64,000 bases of DNA from Zelopaecilomyces penicillatus (taxonomy: Eukaryota > Ascomycota > Sordariomycetes > Hypocreales > Pseudodiploosporaceae). A model generated the notes under the pieces. That model saw nothing but the letters and a program-made list of their open reading frames with translations. It ran no database searches and was not told the DNA's origin. Location of the stretch: contig VCCP01000002.1 of NCBI GenBank assembly GCA_005765155.1, positions 5,332,001 to 5,396,000 on the forward strand. Direction: 5' to 3'. This document shows, one piece after another, positions 41,970 to 52,980 of the stretch. Numbering within the stretch: the stretch's first letter is position 1; the number at the start of each line of letters is the position of its first letter. A program made the position numbers and the translations under genes.

Positions 41970-43444
41970 TCATGATGACTGGATTGCCCTCCTCTTTAGC
42001 ACGGCCGAGTTCTCATTCAAACCATGATAGTCATGCGCATCCAGACAGGCCTGTCTGCTCAACAAAACTGCTGGTCCCGCTCTCGCCACCATCTCCTTCT
42101 CGTAAGACTCGATGGCCTCCTCCGTCGACTTCTCGCCAGAGTACATAGCCTCAAGCTCACGGCTCATGTGGTAAGCGTCAAGGATGCCGTGGTTAGCCGC
42201 CTCACCGCGATACATGGTCATGGCGTGCGCCGCGTCGCCGATGAGCGTCACCCGGCCGTTGCGATTATCCCAGTTCGGGCACGGCCAGTCCTGTAGAGCA
42301 ATCTCGTTGACGAGACAGGAGTCCGGGATGGACTCGACGACGCCGCGTAGCAGCGGGTGGAACTCAGCCGCGCGGCGCTTCATCTCGGCGACGCGCTCTC
42401 GGTCGGTGCCGGGAACCTGGTCTTTCTCGTCGTCCTTGACACACCACGAAGTAATGACTTGAACACGGAAGCGCTCGCTGTCGCTACCGAGCGTGCCGTT
42501 TGATTCAGGTGTCTCGAGCATGGAGATCCAGAGGTAGTTGCCTGTGCTGGGATGGCAGCCCTGGAAAAGCAGAGGGTCGATGTCGCGCAGTGGCTTGACC
42601 TCCTGAGGCGTCATGTCCACAGCAGCGCCGATCAACTTCACGGGCAGCTGGTAGTTGTGGTAATTGTCTGGCACCAGAAACTTCCTGGTTGCCGAGTTTG
42701 TCCCCTCAGCACCGAGCAACACCCTGCCTTCGACGACGCTGCCGTCGGCGAACTGAGCGCGCACGCCATCGGGATTGGCGTCTGGCAGCTCAATGCTGGT
42801 AAGGCGCTTGCCCCAGTGGACTCTATCCGCGACACCTTGCAGCAGCACCTTGCGCAGCTTCTCGCGGTTTACGCGGCGGCGCTCGTTGGGTGGGATGCGG
42901 AATTTGGTGTCGAGCGTCTCGAGGTTGATGAAGAGGAAGTTGCCATTGTCGTTGCGGCCGACCTCAGGGTCAACCTGGACGCCATCCACAGCCTCTGATG
43001 TAGAATCGTCTATGAGTTCGCGCAAAAATGGCAGTGCCCAATGCAAGGTAATGGCCCAGCCTTGTTCACGAGCATCGATGTGCTCGTCGCGCTCGTAGAT
43101 ATCGAATGGGATGTTGGCCTAGAGATCACCCCATCATTGTCAGTTTGGCTATTAAAGATCCTCGTCTCGATCTCCCAGCATTAAACGTGATATTCAACAA
43201 TGACCTCTCTTGACACCCGGCGCGGGGGAGAACAGGACCAGAAGAATGTTTTGGTGAGGGGGAGGGGTAATTTTCTTTTCTTCTTTGCCCCAGGGCCCTG
43301 CGATTGACTTCATGCGAGACATGGAACGCATCGTTTTGTATATGGAGAATTAATGCCTGCACTCACCTTCTTGAGTCCATGGGCAAGCGACAGGCCCACG
43401 ACGCCGGCGCCGATAATGATGACGGGTTTCTGGTCAACAGTCAT
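41970..43444 (-). CDS. FAD-dependent aromatic-ring-hydroxylase-type monooxygenase, two exons
   Basis: Minus-strand exons 43444-43367 and 43118-41970 give 408 residues. The 248-nt phase-0 intron (GTGAGT...CTAG, CTGAC branch region) is the longest in the window. The protein has the three marks of class A flavin monooxygenases: the dinucleotide fold IIIGAGVVGLSLAHGL at residues 9-24 followed by YERDEHIDAREQGW, the DG-type region GRVLLGAEGTNSATRK (about 157-172), and the GD motif VTLIGDAAHAMTMYRGEAANHG (about 316-337), where FAD ribityl is held. It lacks a signal or membrane anchor, so it is probably cytosolic. The substrate cannot be told; such proteins hydroxylate aromatics or take part in secondary metabolism. 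It is divergent from the hydrolase at 44813 with 1.37 kb between starts, which suggests shared control. Confidence 0.9.
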
Positions 43445-44812
43445 GGTTGCTTGCTATGGAATTGCGGAGGTTTGTCGTGCTGCTTACGCTCCCTACACAT
43501 CTGGCTACGTTGACGGAGTCGTTCCTTAGGTAGGTGACATCCAGGGCCTCTTATTAGGTATTAGCGGCCACGCTGCAAAAGCGAGCAATCCTATAATAGC
43601 TCGAGGCCATGCAACTACACCAACTGCAGGTACCAATCACACACCTGCTGGGTGAGAAATAAGCCGTACTTTTGTGGTAACAGGCCTGGCATCAAGTTAT
43701 GTGCTGCACATTCCAGTGTCCTCTCTTTCATTGGGGAAAATCTCCCGACGCCGATTTAGGTGCTGGGTAGCGAGGAGAAGCGTCAGCCGCCTGGTGCGTC
43801 AATTCCCCAACGCGCGGGCGGTCGCCCTCTTCTCGTCTAAGTGATGTCTGTCGGATGTCCAACGCCTGTATCAGCACCCCAAGGCAACAACCACTCCGCT
43901 GTAGACTGCTGGACCCTCGATCCATCCAACACGTGTGTGCCCCTCACCCGATTCCTTGGAGCCACAGGTCGGCAACTTGTGGCGTTTTCCATATTGGAGC
44001 GTGCGTCCATTGCGCTGCGCATAACCCACAGCCGCCGTGACTCCACGAATATAACTTCCCATACGGGGTATTCGGTCGTGCGCTTCGTTTATTATTGTGG
44101 TTCATGCCGTCGGCAATTCTTGGCTCTGGGGAAGCCAAAGATGGGGTAACGGAGGGCACCACCGTCATCCCACATTGCCTGGCGTGTCATCTACCTGTGC
44201 TGAGGATGAGCCAAAATGGCATCGTGTAGAGAGGGCAGTCAGACGACAAAGAGGTGGCGCACGCTGAGCAGCCCAGCCACGCGGTCCGACCCTCGCTGCA
44301 GCCGTCGGATAGCGATAACTGTACAGTAGAGACGTCCTGTAACGGACGAAGAGTGAGCTTCCATTGCTTGTGCCTTCTACCACTGCGATATCCGCCATTG
44401 CTATCGCTATGAACGACGTAATCTCCATCTATCTGTACGTGCACAAGATGCCATCACGGCGGCTCGCGGTCCTGGATGCGCGAAGAGGTATCACAGTATC
44501 AAAAGTGTAGACGTACCGCGGCTCTTTCTGGCGTGGAGGCGACCAACTTGCAGAATTCCCAGTCACGGAGGAGGAGGTACGGGTCAGTTATGGCACGCTT
44601 AGCTTCGCGACGGACCCTTGGATGGAGGGGAAGCAGCTCTACTGCTTAAAAATCTACAGCAGCTTGGCCCGCACCATTCCTGTCAATCCACGCGCCGTGT
44701 TAGACGAGACTCCAAGCTTTTCCTCCCTCGAGCTGGCCTGTCTGTCCTTTAAGAGAAGTGAAAACACACAAGAGTCAATTCCAATCGGAAAAACAAAGAG
44801 ACAACCATCGCC
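43445..44812. promoter_or_regulatory. Shared divergent promoter region
   Basis: 1.37 kb between the start codons of the monooxygenase (minus) and the hydrolase (plus). No gene of its own; frames on both strands here are motif-free. TAGGTAGGT near 43535 and AGGTACC near 43628 are common intergenic words. Confidence 0.5.
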
Positions 44813-45856
44813 ATGGCTTCAGACGGCAAACACGAGGCTCTGCAGCCCATCCACCCCTCCATGGAGGGCAAGTTGGACCCCGTTTTTGCGAAGCTCTACA
44901 ACGACAATGTCGCCAACACTCCGCTACGTCCCATTGACCTGGACGTCCTGCGGTCAAAGTACTCAGTGCTGTACAGCTACGGCACTGGCCCTGCCCCCGA
45001 CGTTGGGCGCATCTACGACGATGTCATTCCTCTTGAGGATGGCAGCGAGCTCGCCGTGAGAGTCTACGAGCCTGAGTCTCAGGGCCCATGGCCGGTACAC
45101 ATTGACTATCACGGTGGAGGTTGGGGTTTGGGAGATCTGGACACAGAGAGCCACATCTGCCAGCACTACTGCAAAAAGGCCAATGTGGCCGTCATCGACG
45201 TCGCGTATCGGCTGGTGCCCGAGCATGCGTTCCCCACGGGCGTGACGGACAGCTTTGCTGCGCTCAAGTACATCTACGAGCACGGAGCCGAGAAATTCAA
45301 GATCCGGCCAGACAGCATCTCGTTGGGGGGCGTCTCAGCAGGCGGCTGCATCGCCCTGGCCATTGCTCACCTTGCCCGGGACGCATCTATCCCGCTGCGG
45401 CTTGTGGCCGCCGGAACGCCCGTCATCGACGACATCTCGCAGTACAAGACCGCGGCCGACTCGCCCTGGCCGTCGATGCAAGAGAACGAGCACGCGCCGA
45501 CGCTCAACTGGGGCCGGTTGACGTGGTTTGACAAGCTGAAATGGGCATCTCTGCCCAGCGATCCGGAGGAGAACAAGGTGGCGCGCGAAAAGGTCGGCTG
45601 GTTCGCCAATCTCCTCAAGGCGCCGAGCTTCGTGGGGCTGGCCCGGACCGTCATCTACACTGCGGGCGCTGATCCGCTCAGGGATGAAGGCGAGAGATAC
45701 GCCCAGGTGCTGGTTGAAAACGGCGTGGACGTTACACTGCGGCGGTTCCCCGGCGTACCTCATCCTTTCATGCACATGGACAAAGATCTCTGGCAGGCAA
45801 GCGAGTTCATTGACCGGACGGCAAGAGAGCTCCGTCTGGCCCACTGGGATCCCTAG
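44813..45856 (+). CDS. Alpha/beta hydrolase, hormone-sensitive-lipase type
   Basis: A 347-residue frame of the alpha/beta-hydrolase fold-3 family. The oxyanion motif HGGGW is at residues 100-104, followed by YRLVPEHAFPTGVTD, which is typical of the family. The nucleophile elbow GVSAGG has Ser175; Asp287 in AGADPLRDEG and His317 in GVPHPFMH complete the triad. There is no signal peptide, so it is intracellular. Members cleave carboxyl esters or lactones; in fungal metabolic clusters they often act beside flavin monooxygenases, and it is divergent from one here, which suggests a joint pathway. The specific substrate is unknown. The ATG lies in a CGCCATGG context with no upstream in-frame alternative. 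Confidence 0.92.
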   Translation: MASDGKHEALQPIHPSMEGKLDPVFAKLYNDNVANTPLRPIDLDVLRSKYSVLYSYGTGPAPDVGRIYDDVIPLEDGSELAVRVYEPESQGPWPVHIDYHGGGWGLGDLDTESHICQHYCKKANVAVIDVAYRLVPEHAFPTGVTDSFAALKYIYEHGAEKFKIRPDSISLGGVSAGGCIALAIAHLARDASIPLRLVAAGTPVIDDISQYKTAADSPWPSMQENEHAPTLNWGRLTWFDKLKWASLPSDPEENKVAREKVGWFANLLKAPSFVGLARTVIYTAGADPLRDEGERYAQVLVENGVDVTLRRFPGVPHPFMHMDKDLWQASEFIDRTARELRLAHWDP

Positions 45857-46590
45857 ATCGGAAAAAGTAGAGATTATAGTGCGCAAATTGTGGCAGGTTT
45901 TGAACGGATTCGGCAGGCAAAGAGGCAATGAATGAACGAGCTGTGCGGAAATGTTGCCGCTCTTTTCCAATGAAAACAAGTGCCGGGGGGACAGACATAT
46001 TCTGTGACTGGCGCTGGGCTAGGCTGACGGGCTTGTCAAGGTCTGACGATCTTGTCCATACATGGCATAATCACATCTCAAAAGCACTTCTCAGTCTACA
46101 ATCGTACGTGCCGTTTCATGTCCCTCGCATGATGAAATTTGACTGTACAGCACGTATTACTCCGTAATTATCTCTTTACTCTTTACACTCACTCGTATTT
46201 ACCATGCCGGAGCAGTGTCGAGTGAAAAGACGACGCCACCCACACGGTGCTTGGAAATACGCATGCACATGGAGTCAGATTTGACACAGGGAGACTCAGA
46301 TACACGGCGGCCCAGACTGAGGAGTCCATAACACACTGCGGAACTCGGTACGAGGAGGGCTCTTTTGAGGCGGGCATGAACAGCCGAACACCGAAGTACT
46401 TAATTACTAGCTGTTACTCCGGTCAGACAATATCCGCAATGACAGACTGACTGTCTCCACAAGTGCACCATTACATTAGTTGTACACACCTTGCGTAGTA
46501 TGAGTGAACCACGTCCGACGTGGCGTATTTGATACAGAACTAAACTAACAAATTAACCCCCCTCAGGGTGACAAACCCTTTGGGGGCTGT

Positions 46591-46614
46591 TTTTCTTTCT
46601 TTCTTTCTTTCTTT
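46591..46614. repeat. TTTC microsatellite
   Basis: About six copies of the tetranucleotide TTTC directly after a GC-rich imperfect hairpin (46557-46588). Confidence 0.85.
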
Positions 46615-47044
46615 GCTCGGCAGTGAGAGCCTTCCGATGTACGGAGGCGGATGGTGCGACACACTTACTCGCACATAAGTATCCATCACATTGATACTGT
46701 GCTGAAGGGAGAGGAGGAGAGAGGAGAAGAGAGGTAAAAGAAGGGCTTTGCGGAATCCGTCGTCGGACTTATTATGGTGGTAAAGAATTGCTTATTCCCG
46801 ACTCCAATCCAGCCCGTGCTGCCAAGTTGCAGCCATGTCACCTGGAGACAAAAACGATTTGCATATTCAAACCCCGGTTCCCCCCAAACTCTGTCACCCT
46901 GGGGGGAGAATAAAGCAGGTTGGCCTGTCATGATAATCCATCCATACAAGAGGCGTTGAGAACGACTTGCCCCCCCAGCACGTCAAATCCGTCAGCCTCA
47001 GTGTCAGCCTTTTGGGATGTTGACTGTCAGTGTAACCTTAACTA

Positions 47045-47080
47045 ACGGTACGGAGTATAATTCGTTTAAATCCGTACCGT
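47045..47080. repeat. Perfect 10-bp inverted repeat, 16-nt spacer
   Basis: ACGGTACGGA at 47045-47054 and its reverse complement TCCGTACCGT at 47071-47080. The TACGGAGTA/TACTCCGTA word family recurs elsewhere in the intergenic DNA (46161, 55136). Confidence 0.65.
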
Positions 47081-48521
47081 ACTCCATATTCCTAGGCGCT
47101 GCTACTGTAGGTAATTTAAAATCGCCAAAAAAGCCCGTGCCAAAAAAAAGGAGATGTGGTCCCTAGGCGTCGTTGAGCACGGTAAGCAGGTATGAATGAT
47201 TCCACATGTCTGAGGTTGAGGCTGACGCAAAAAGGTCTCGGAGGCAACACCTTATTATTCCATTATTGTGATCTTCTCTCGTCTTTGTCTCATTGACTAC
47301 CTAGGTGTATTTCCTTTTTTAAAAAACTTTTTTGTATTTTTTCCTCTGTGTGCCCTTTGATGTTTCGTTTTGATGAATGGGGCGGTGGTTCGTTATGCGC
47401 TCCCCCCCCCCTTGTTGATGCTATTTCAGGAACCCAAACTTTTGATCTTTCTTTTCTCACGCGGGACACTCTTGTTTCTGAATCTCCGTAGGCCTCCAGA
47501 TCGATTTGGAGGGTCGTGGGGCGTGGAGCATGGAATTAGTTTATGCCATGCGGATGGTGTAGCACTCACAGACGTCAGAGTTTTGCATGAACCCAATGTT
47601 GAGCCCCCAAAGACAGCTCATATTATATCATATGATATCTGTATCTGTATCTGTACAGACTGAGACCAGCCCCCCCTGTCCATCCCTCATCGGCCAACGA
47701 AGGACGTACTGTACAGTTTTGAAGCACCTACAATACGTATGAATGCCTGTACCTTACATGCCACGGAGGACTTGAGACCTGTTACAGCACAGACACAGAT
47801 GCACGGGCAGGATTACGCCACATGGGCATCACCCCGGAGCCATGGAACGGACTAGCAGGTAAGGTATGGGGAAGAAAGGAAGAACGAACGAACGAGGGCA
47901 TTACACCTAGAGGAGCTTCATCTTTCATTCTGGTCACCTCATTGTTTGACTGGCTACACTGATGGCGGCTTTCCTCGCTTGGGTAAACTGGAGCGTCCCG
48001 TCATTTTTAGCTTGAACTTTACTGACACTCGTCTCTCCTTAAAAAGGACATGTGTTGATGAGTTGGGGCTAAATACCTGCCCTCGACGAATGATATGTGA
48101 CGGAGTGCCGGAGGGTCGGAGGGAAATCCTGCCGTGTATACACCGTACGGGACTTATTGCCTGGTGTTATTCCAACCTAGAAGTTATTATCTGTACGAAT
48201 GCATGTGCAGTAGAAACGCCTATACAGGGATGAAGTAGGTAGGTAGGTGGCTCTCCAGATCACATCCCCCAGAAACTTGACCCCTGGCAGATGTCTCGCT
48301 GACATCTGTAGGTGCTTAATGAGAAGACATGGTAACAACCTAGCTAAGAGTAACGTTGAAGACCTGACTTTATCCTGTGCTCTGCCATATATACTTCTCT
48401 CCCATATAGTGCTCTGGCCACTTTGCATCATACAGCGAAGCTTTATCCGAGCACCGAACGAATGCCGGCCAGAGGCTTATCCAACAATCTCACCACAAAC
48501 ACACGATGCAGGCAAAAGTTG

Positions 48522-48538
48522 CCCCCCCCCCCCCCCCC
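48522..48538. repeat. Homopolymer of 17 C
   Basis: An uninterrupted C run in intergenic sequence; exact length uncertain. Confidence 0.8.
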
Positions 48539-51003
48539 TTTCAATCCCTCCCTCACTCCCCAGACGGCGCAAGGAGTTCGCTGGCCTCGCCTCTTAGTTG
48601 CACTGTAGCTTGAAAAGTGGAGAAGCGATACGCCACTTGGGACCGATTACTAACTGCTCGTAATGCACGTTTGACCCTTATCGTAGTAGCATCTTGTTTG
48701 GGCATGGCGCGTGGCCTGGGATCTCTCTGCAACAGCCTGTTTGGTGGTTGTCGTGGGCGTTTTGCCTTCCCTTTGTTGCCTTGTTTGTTGCTGGCGGCTC
48801 TCATTCTCTTGGATCGTCAGGACGAACGGATGTTCATTAGGTAGCTTTTGCTGCTTCCTTGGTATTGCGTCTCCATGTTGGCGGGTAATGCCGTGTTCTT
48901 CATAGACGAGGGGGGGCAGCGGTAGGGAGTCGTAGGGAGCAGTTGCAGCACCAACAGCAACAGGCGTTACAGACCAGCTTGCTTGCCTTCTTCTTTGTCG
49001 ATAGCAAGGGGCCGTTTGGCAATACCACCTTGCAGATTGAGAACCCAAAGTCGTCAAATCTCGTTTGCGGTTGTTCAGTGGATATTACGAGTGGCATGTT
49101 AAGCCTCAGGGATGCAGGATGAGCCCATCTGAACCCGGCCGCATTCCCCAGTTCGTTTAGCCTCTAGCGTGCCTTGAGTCCAGTACCGAAGTACATTTCG
49201 GGTACGCGTCCAGTTCAACCCCCGTGGCGCACCGTGCAAGGTATCTTGTACGTATATGGTTTGCCGAAAGCACAAGCTACGCCTAGGTACTGTGCTACAG
49301 TGGCTCTTCGCTGGAGAATCGGTGCTGTCAGACACTCTGTTGTTTGCTGAACACCTCATGCACTCTGCTACCAGCAGCAGCACCTCGAGCCTGGGGGTGC
49401 CCAGTGCGTACCTGGTAGGTCGTAGTTGAGCGAGCTGGTGTCTCAAATAATGGAGCTGTTTATAGATGTCAAGCGGTGCCTCATCAAGCTTTTCTTTTCA
49501 CTATAAGCATGCTTCCTACTTGTAGGTAGGCAGGATATTTCTGCCCACTTACAGCCTGTCGTAGACAACTCGCCGACACTTCGGCATTCTCCACTCGGCC
49601 ACCTCTTGAGGCTACTTTCCGGAGGGGACAAAAGCCTCGCGAGACGCCCCCCCTGCCCGTTGAGACGCAGAGGACCCTGCCAGTACAGTACCGGTATGTT
49701 GCTGCACTGTAGACAAGTGTACATGCGCCCGTACCTCGCAGGCTCACACACATGCTCGCATCTCGTCAGTGCCTGTTCCAAATCCACGGGTTCGCCGGTA
49801 GGTGGCCCGTCATGCCTGCGCTGCTCATTGGTCCACCGCACGCTGAGTCTTTGTTGTCGTCTCAACCTGACACCTCGGCGCTCACAGTAGCTGGCGCCGT
49901 TGTGTAAGATGGAAAGACTGATTTGGCCAAGCTTTTCGCTCGATACTAGCAGTGCTACCTAGGTAATAATACAGGCCCAGCAACTTAGCAGCCAAGCTAC
50001 GGCCAAATAGCTGCAAATACCGGTAGACTCGCAAGCGCAGCTGCAGTCGCAGTCACAGCAGCCAGTAAAGGGCATCAGTGAGGGTTCCAGCGAAGGCACC
50101 AGATGCTACAGCCAGCCTACGCAGGGGGGGCGTGGAATGGTGTGCACTCAGGCCCTTCCAAGCCGGGCTATGGCCACTTGTAATCCACTGGGCAGGCAGT
50201 AGCTGGTAGGGGGACTTAGGTACCTGGAGAGTCTGCATGTAGTACCAATGTACAAGGAGGCAGTGATAAGCCAGCCGTGCATCCCCCAACCATCCCCACA
50301 ACAGCCCGGATCGGCGCCACTGCTATTATCTACCGGGGTTCATCCCCCTACCACTCACCCTTCCGCCCCCCTCTATTTTTCCCATTCCGCACCTGTCCAT
50401 TGCCTGCCTGCCCGTAATATCTCGCAGAGCCTTCGTTCCAGCGGCCAAGTTCAGTGCCAGCCTACCCAGACGGGAGCCAATCCAAAGCCAATCCATAGGC
50501 CATCGTGGAACCCACCCACAGTGCTTCGCATGCCTGTATCCCCGTGCCCGTGCCCGTCCGTCCTGTTCCATCCCTCCAAGTGGCACCTGAATCTCGCTCA
50601 TCTCCAGCGCATCTGCATTCTTCCCTCCTCCAGTCCAACCACCACCGCCTCCATCACGGTCAACATCACCGCCATCATCGCCGCCATCACCCGTCAACTG
50701 TCATCCGTTGCCATCCTATCGCCATCAAACCAACGGCCCGCTTCCTGCAGCAGAGACTGACTTTCTCCCTCGCGACGCGCCTCCCGCCCAACAGCAACTT
50801 GCATCCAGACCTTTTCGGCTATCCGAGGTGGGTCGGGAACGGCGATAAGGAACACACAAAAACACAGACGCGAAAGAAGGGACTGCCCCCAGTCCTGGTC
50901 GACAACTGAGCGCCGAGAAAAACAGAAGGAATCAGAGAAATAAAAATAAAAAAACGCCCCATATCGAATTATTTGAGACTGATTGAGTCTGTGACCCGTC
51001 GCC

Positions 51004-52821
51004 ATGGGTTCCGACAGTCGACCCGTCTGCCATCGCTGTGCTCAGATCAAGCAAGCCTGCGATGGTAGCCTGCCGTGTGCACGATGCGTCCGCCTCAGTT
51101 TACCCTGCAGACCGCGCGACTCCAGCGGTGCTACTAATACTCTCATTACTGGCCAGTCCGACATGCCCAAGGCACGCATTCGAAGAGTGCAGACGGGCTG
51201 TCTTATGTGCAAGCGTCGCAAGAAGAAGTGCGACGAAACCAAGCCACGGTGTGGAGACTGTAGGCGTCTATGCCTTGACTGTGCTTGGCCTCCTGAGCGA
51301 AGCAAGGACAAGGCCATGTCCATGACACCCAAGACCGAGCCCAGTGACAACGGAATTGCCGCAGACATTACAACAGACATGGCAATCCGAGGTAGTCAAA
51401 GCCCGGCTTCCAGCACCTCCAGCGGTAGCCATCATTCCCCTGAACAGACCTTTAACCAGCTCCATTCCACTTCAAATGGCAGTGATGCAGAGCTTGAACT
51501 TAACGGAGATGGATTGTCCTGGGATATCTCAGGATCCTCTCCTGGCTGGCTGGAAGCCGTCACGCCCATTAGCAACGGCAGCCCTTCCGAATCCGCTCTG
51601 GAGTCTGGATCAATGACGTCCATGTCGTCTCTGTCCATTTATGTACCGCAATTGATGCCCCAGCTGTCCACTCCTCAAGATAAAGCTTTGCTCAATCACT
51701 ATTCTACCATCGTCTCCACGGTTCTCTCTCGGCGGACTTCGGCTAACAACCCATACAACAACTATCTTCTTCCCATGGCCCAATCTAACGACCTTGTCCT
51801 GCATTGCATTCTGGCATTATCCGCAAATCACTGGCGTAAACTGCAGCCGCAACTGGCCGATCGCGGAATGGTTCACCAGGGCAAGGCGACACATGCTCTT
51901 GCTAGATTGCTACCCCACGTTGATAGGACCAGTGCAGATATTGCTCTTGTGAGTAGTTTGTTGCTCTGCATGACTGAGCTATTTGATGGCACCAGCGAGG
52001 GCTGGAAGTTGCACTTGAAGGGTGCCAAGCGGCTGCTCACTACCCTCAAGAACCAACAAGGCGACACCTTGACGGGCCACTACAAGTTCCTTTTGAGATT
52101 GGCGCGTTTTCTTGATTCGGCTGCCACAACTTCAACTTGTCGGCCGCCTCTGATGGCAGAGGAAGAAGCCGAGGCTGCGGCGCTTGACAGACTGTCAGCA
52201 TCACCGGATGAGGAGGACTCAGCCGTCTATGGTATTCCAAAGGAGCTCTTCCATCTCGTTGATATTGTCAATACCCTAGCAGATAAGCGAAAGATGCGCG
52301 TTGACCGTGCCTCTGAGGCAGCTTTCCGAGAAGAGGCAGCCCAGGTTGAGGAGCGTATCAATAACTGGTCTTTCGAGTATGGCGGCATGTCCCGCGCTGT
52401 ATGGACCCTAATGCCCGCAAATGATGATGTGCTGTACGCCACTATGGCTTTTGAATATGCCATCAGACTGCGATTGCATCAAATCGTCGAGGGTTATGAG
52501 CTTGACGACCCCAAGGTTGTTTCCTATGTTGAAGGAATCCTTGAGGCTGTGCAGAAGATCCGCTATGGAAGCCCGCTCGAGGCTTGCCTGCTATATCCTC
52601 TCGTAATGGCTGGTGGAGCCAGTTGGACGATGGAGCAACGAGTTATAATCCAGGATCGTCTCCTGGTCATGGAACGCACCTGTGGTTTCGGCTATATTTA
52701 CAATGCGAGAGACTTGGTCGAACGTGTCTGGACTAGGAGAGATCAAACGGAGGGCACAGGAGCCATTGTCAACTGGGCACGCATTCGATACGAGGAGATG
52801 AACGGTTTGGTAGTCTTCTGA
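51004..52821 (+). CDS. Transcription factor with two Zn(II)2Cys6 clusters
   Basis: A 605-residue single-exon protein. Two complete binuclear zinc clusters lie in tandem at the N terminus: C9-x2-C12-x6-C19-x5-C25-x2-C28-x6-C35 and C66-x2-C69-x6-C76-x6-C83-x2-C86-x6-C93. The second has the usual basic face (CKRRKKKCDETKPRC); the first is less basic between its second and third Cys (AQIKQA). Most fungal regulators have only one such cluster. After a Ser-rich linker (about 110-215) the rest looks like the fungal-specific regulatory domain of the Fungal_trans_2 type: LLNHYSTIVSTVLSRR, LVLHCILALSANHWRK, VSSLLLCMTELFDGTSEGWKLHLKGAKRLL. It is probably nuclear and may control the genes around it. Its start follows a GTCGCC context. 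It converges with the monooxygenase at 52981, 159 bases between stops. Confidence 0.93.
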   Translation: MGSDSRPVCHRCAQIKQACDGSLPCARCVRLSLPCRPRDSSGATNTLITGQSDMPKARIRRVQTGCLMCKRRKKKCDETKPRCGDCRRLCLDCAWPPERSKDKAMSMTPKTEPSDNGIAADITTDMAIRGSQSPASSTSSGSHHSPEQTFNQLHSTSNGSDAELELNGDGLSWDISGSSPGWLEAVTPISNGSPSESALESGSMTSMSSLSIYVPQLMPQLSTPQDKALLNHYSTIVSTVLSRRTSANNPYNNYLLPMAQSNDLVLHCILALSANHWRKLQPQLADRGMVHQGKATHALARLLPHVDRTSADIALVSSLLLCMTELFDGTSEGWKLHLKGAKRLLTTLKNQQGDTLTGHYKFLLRLARFLDSAATTSTCRPPLMAEEEAEAAALDRLSASPDEEDSAVYGIPKELFHLVDIVNTLADKRKMRVDRASEAAFREEAAQVEERINNWSFEYGGMSRAVWTLMPANDDVLYATMAFEYAIRLRLHQIVEGYELDDPKVVSYVEGILEAVQKIRYGSPLEACLLYPLVMAGGASWTMEQRVIIQDRLLVMERTCGFGYIYNARDLVERVWTRRDQTEGTGAIVNWARIRYEEMNGLVVF

Positions 52822-52980
52822 ACGAAATAACCATGTCATATTTCCAATCTAACGCCCCATCCCCGATGCTTCTCCCGGCCCGGTACCCACTCAAACAAAA
52901 AATAAACCCAAGTTGGCAACTCTCAGAAGCAGCCAGCTAGCTACCTTACCACGTTCATTGCCGTCTCACTGGACCACTCG

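Larger units (their letters stand above)
45857..51003. other. 5.1-kb gene-free region upstream of the Zn2Cys6 regulator
   Basis: The largest empty stretch of the window. It contains a GC hairpin followed by T and a TTTC microsatellite (46557-46614), an inverted repeat at 47045-47080, a TACCTAGGTA palindrome at 49956-49965, a run of 17 C (48522-48538), and C/T-rich sequence from 50300 to 50900 that probably includes the regulator's leader. Open frames up to 170 codons occur but are GC-driven, overlap each other and have no motifs. Confidence 0.6.

Noticed and set aside
46557..46614. GC hairpin followed by a T-rich tract, resembling a bacterial intrinsic terminator
   Set aside because: The context is clearly eukaryotic, the stem has mismatches in the middle, and the T-rich tract is a TTTC microsatellite; no bacterial gene is nearby.
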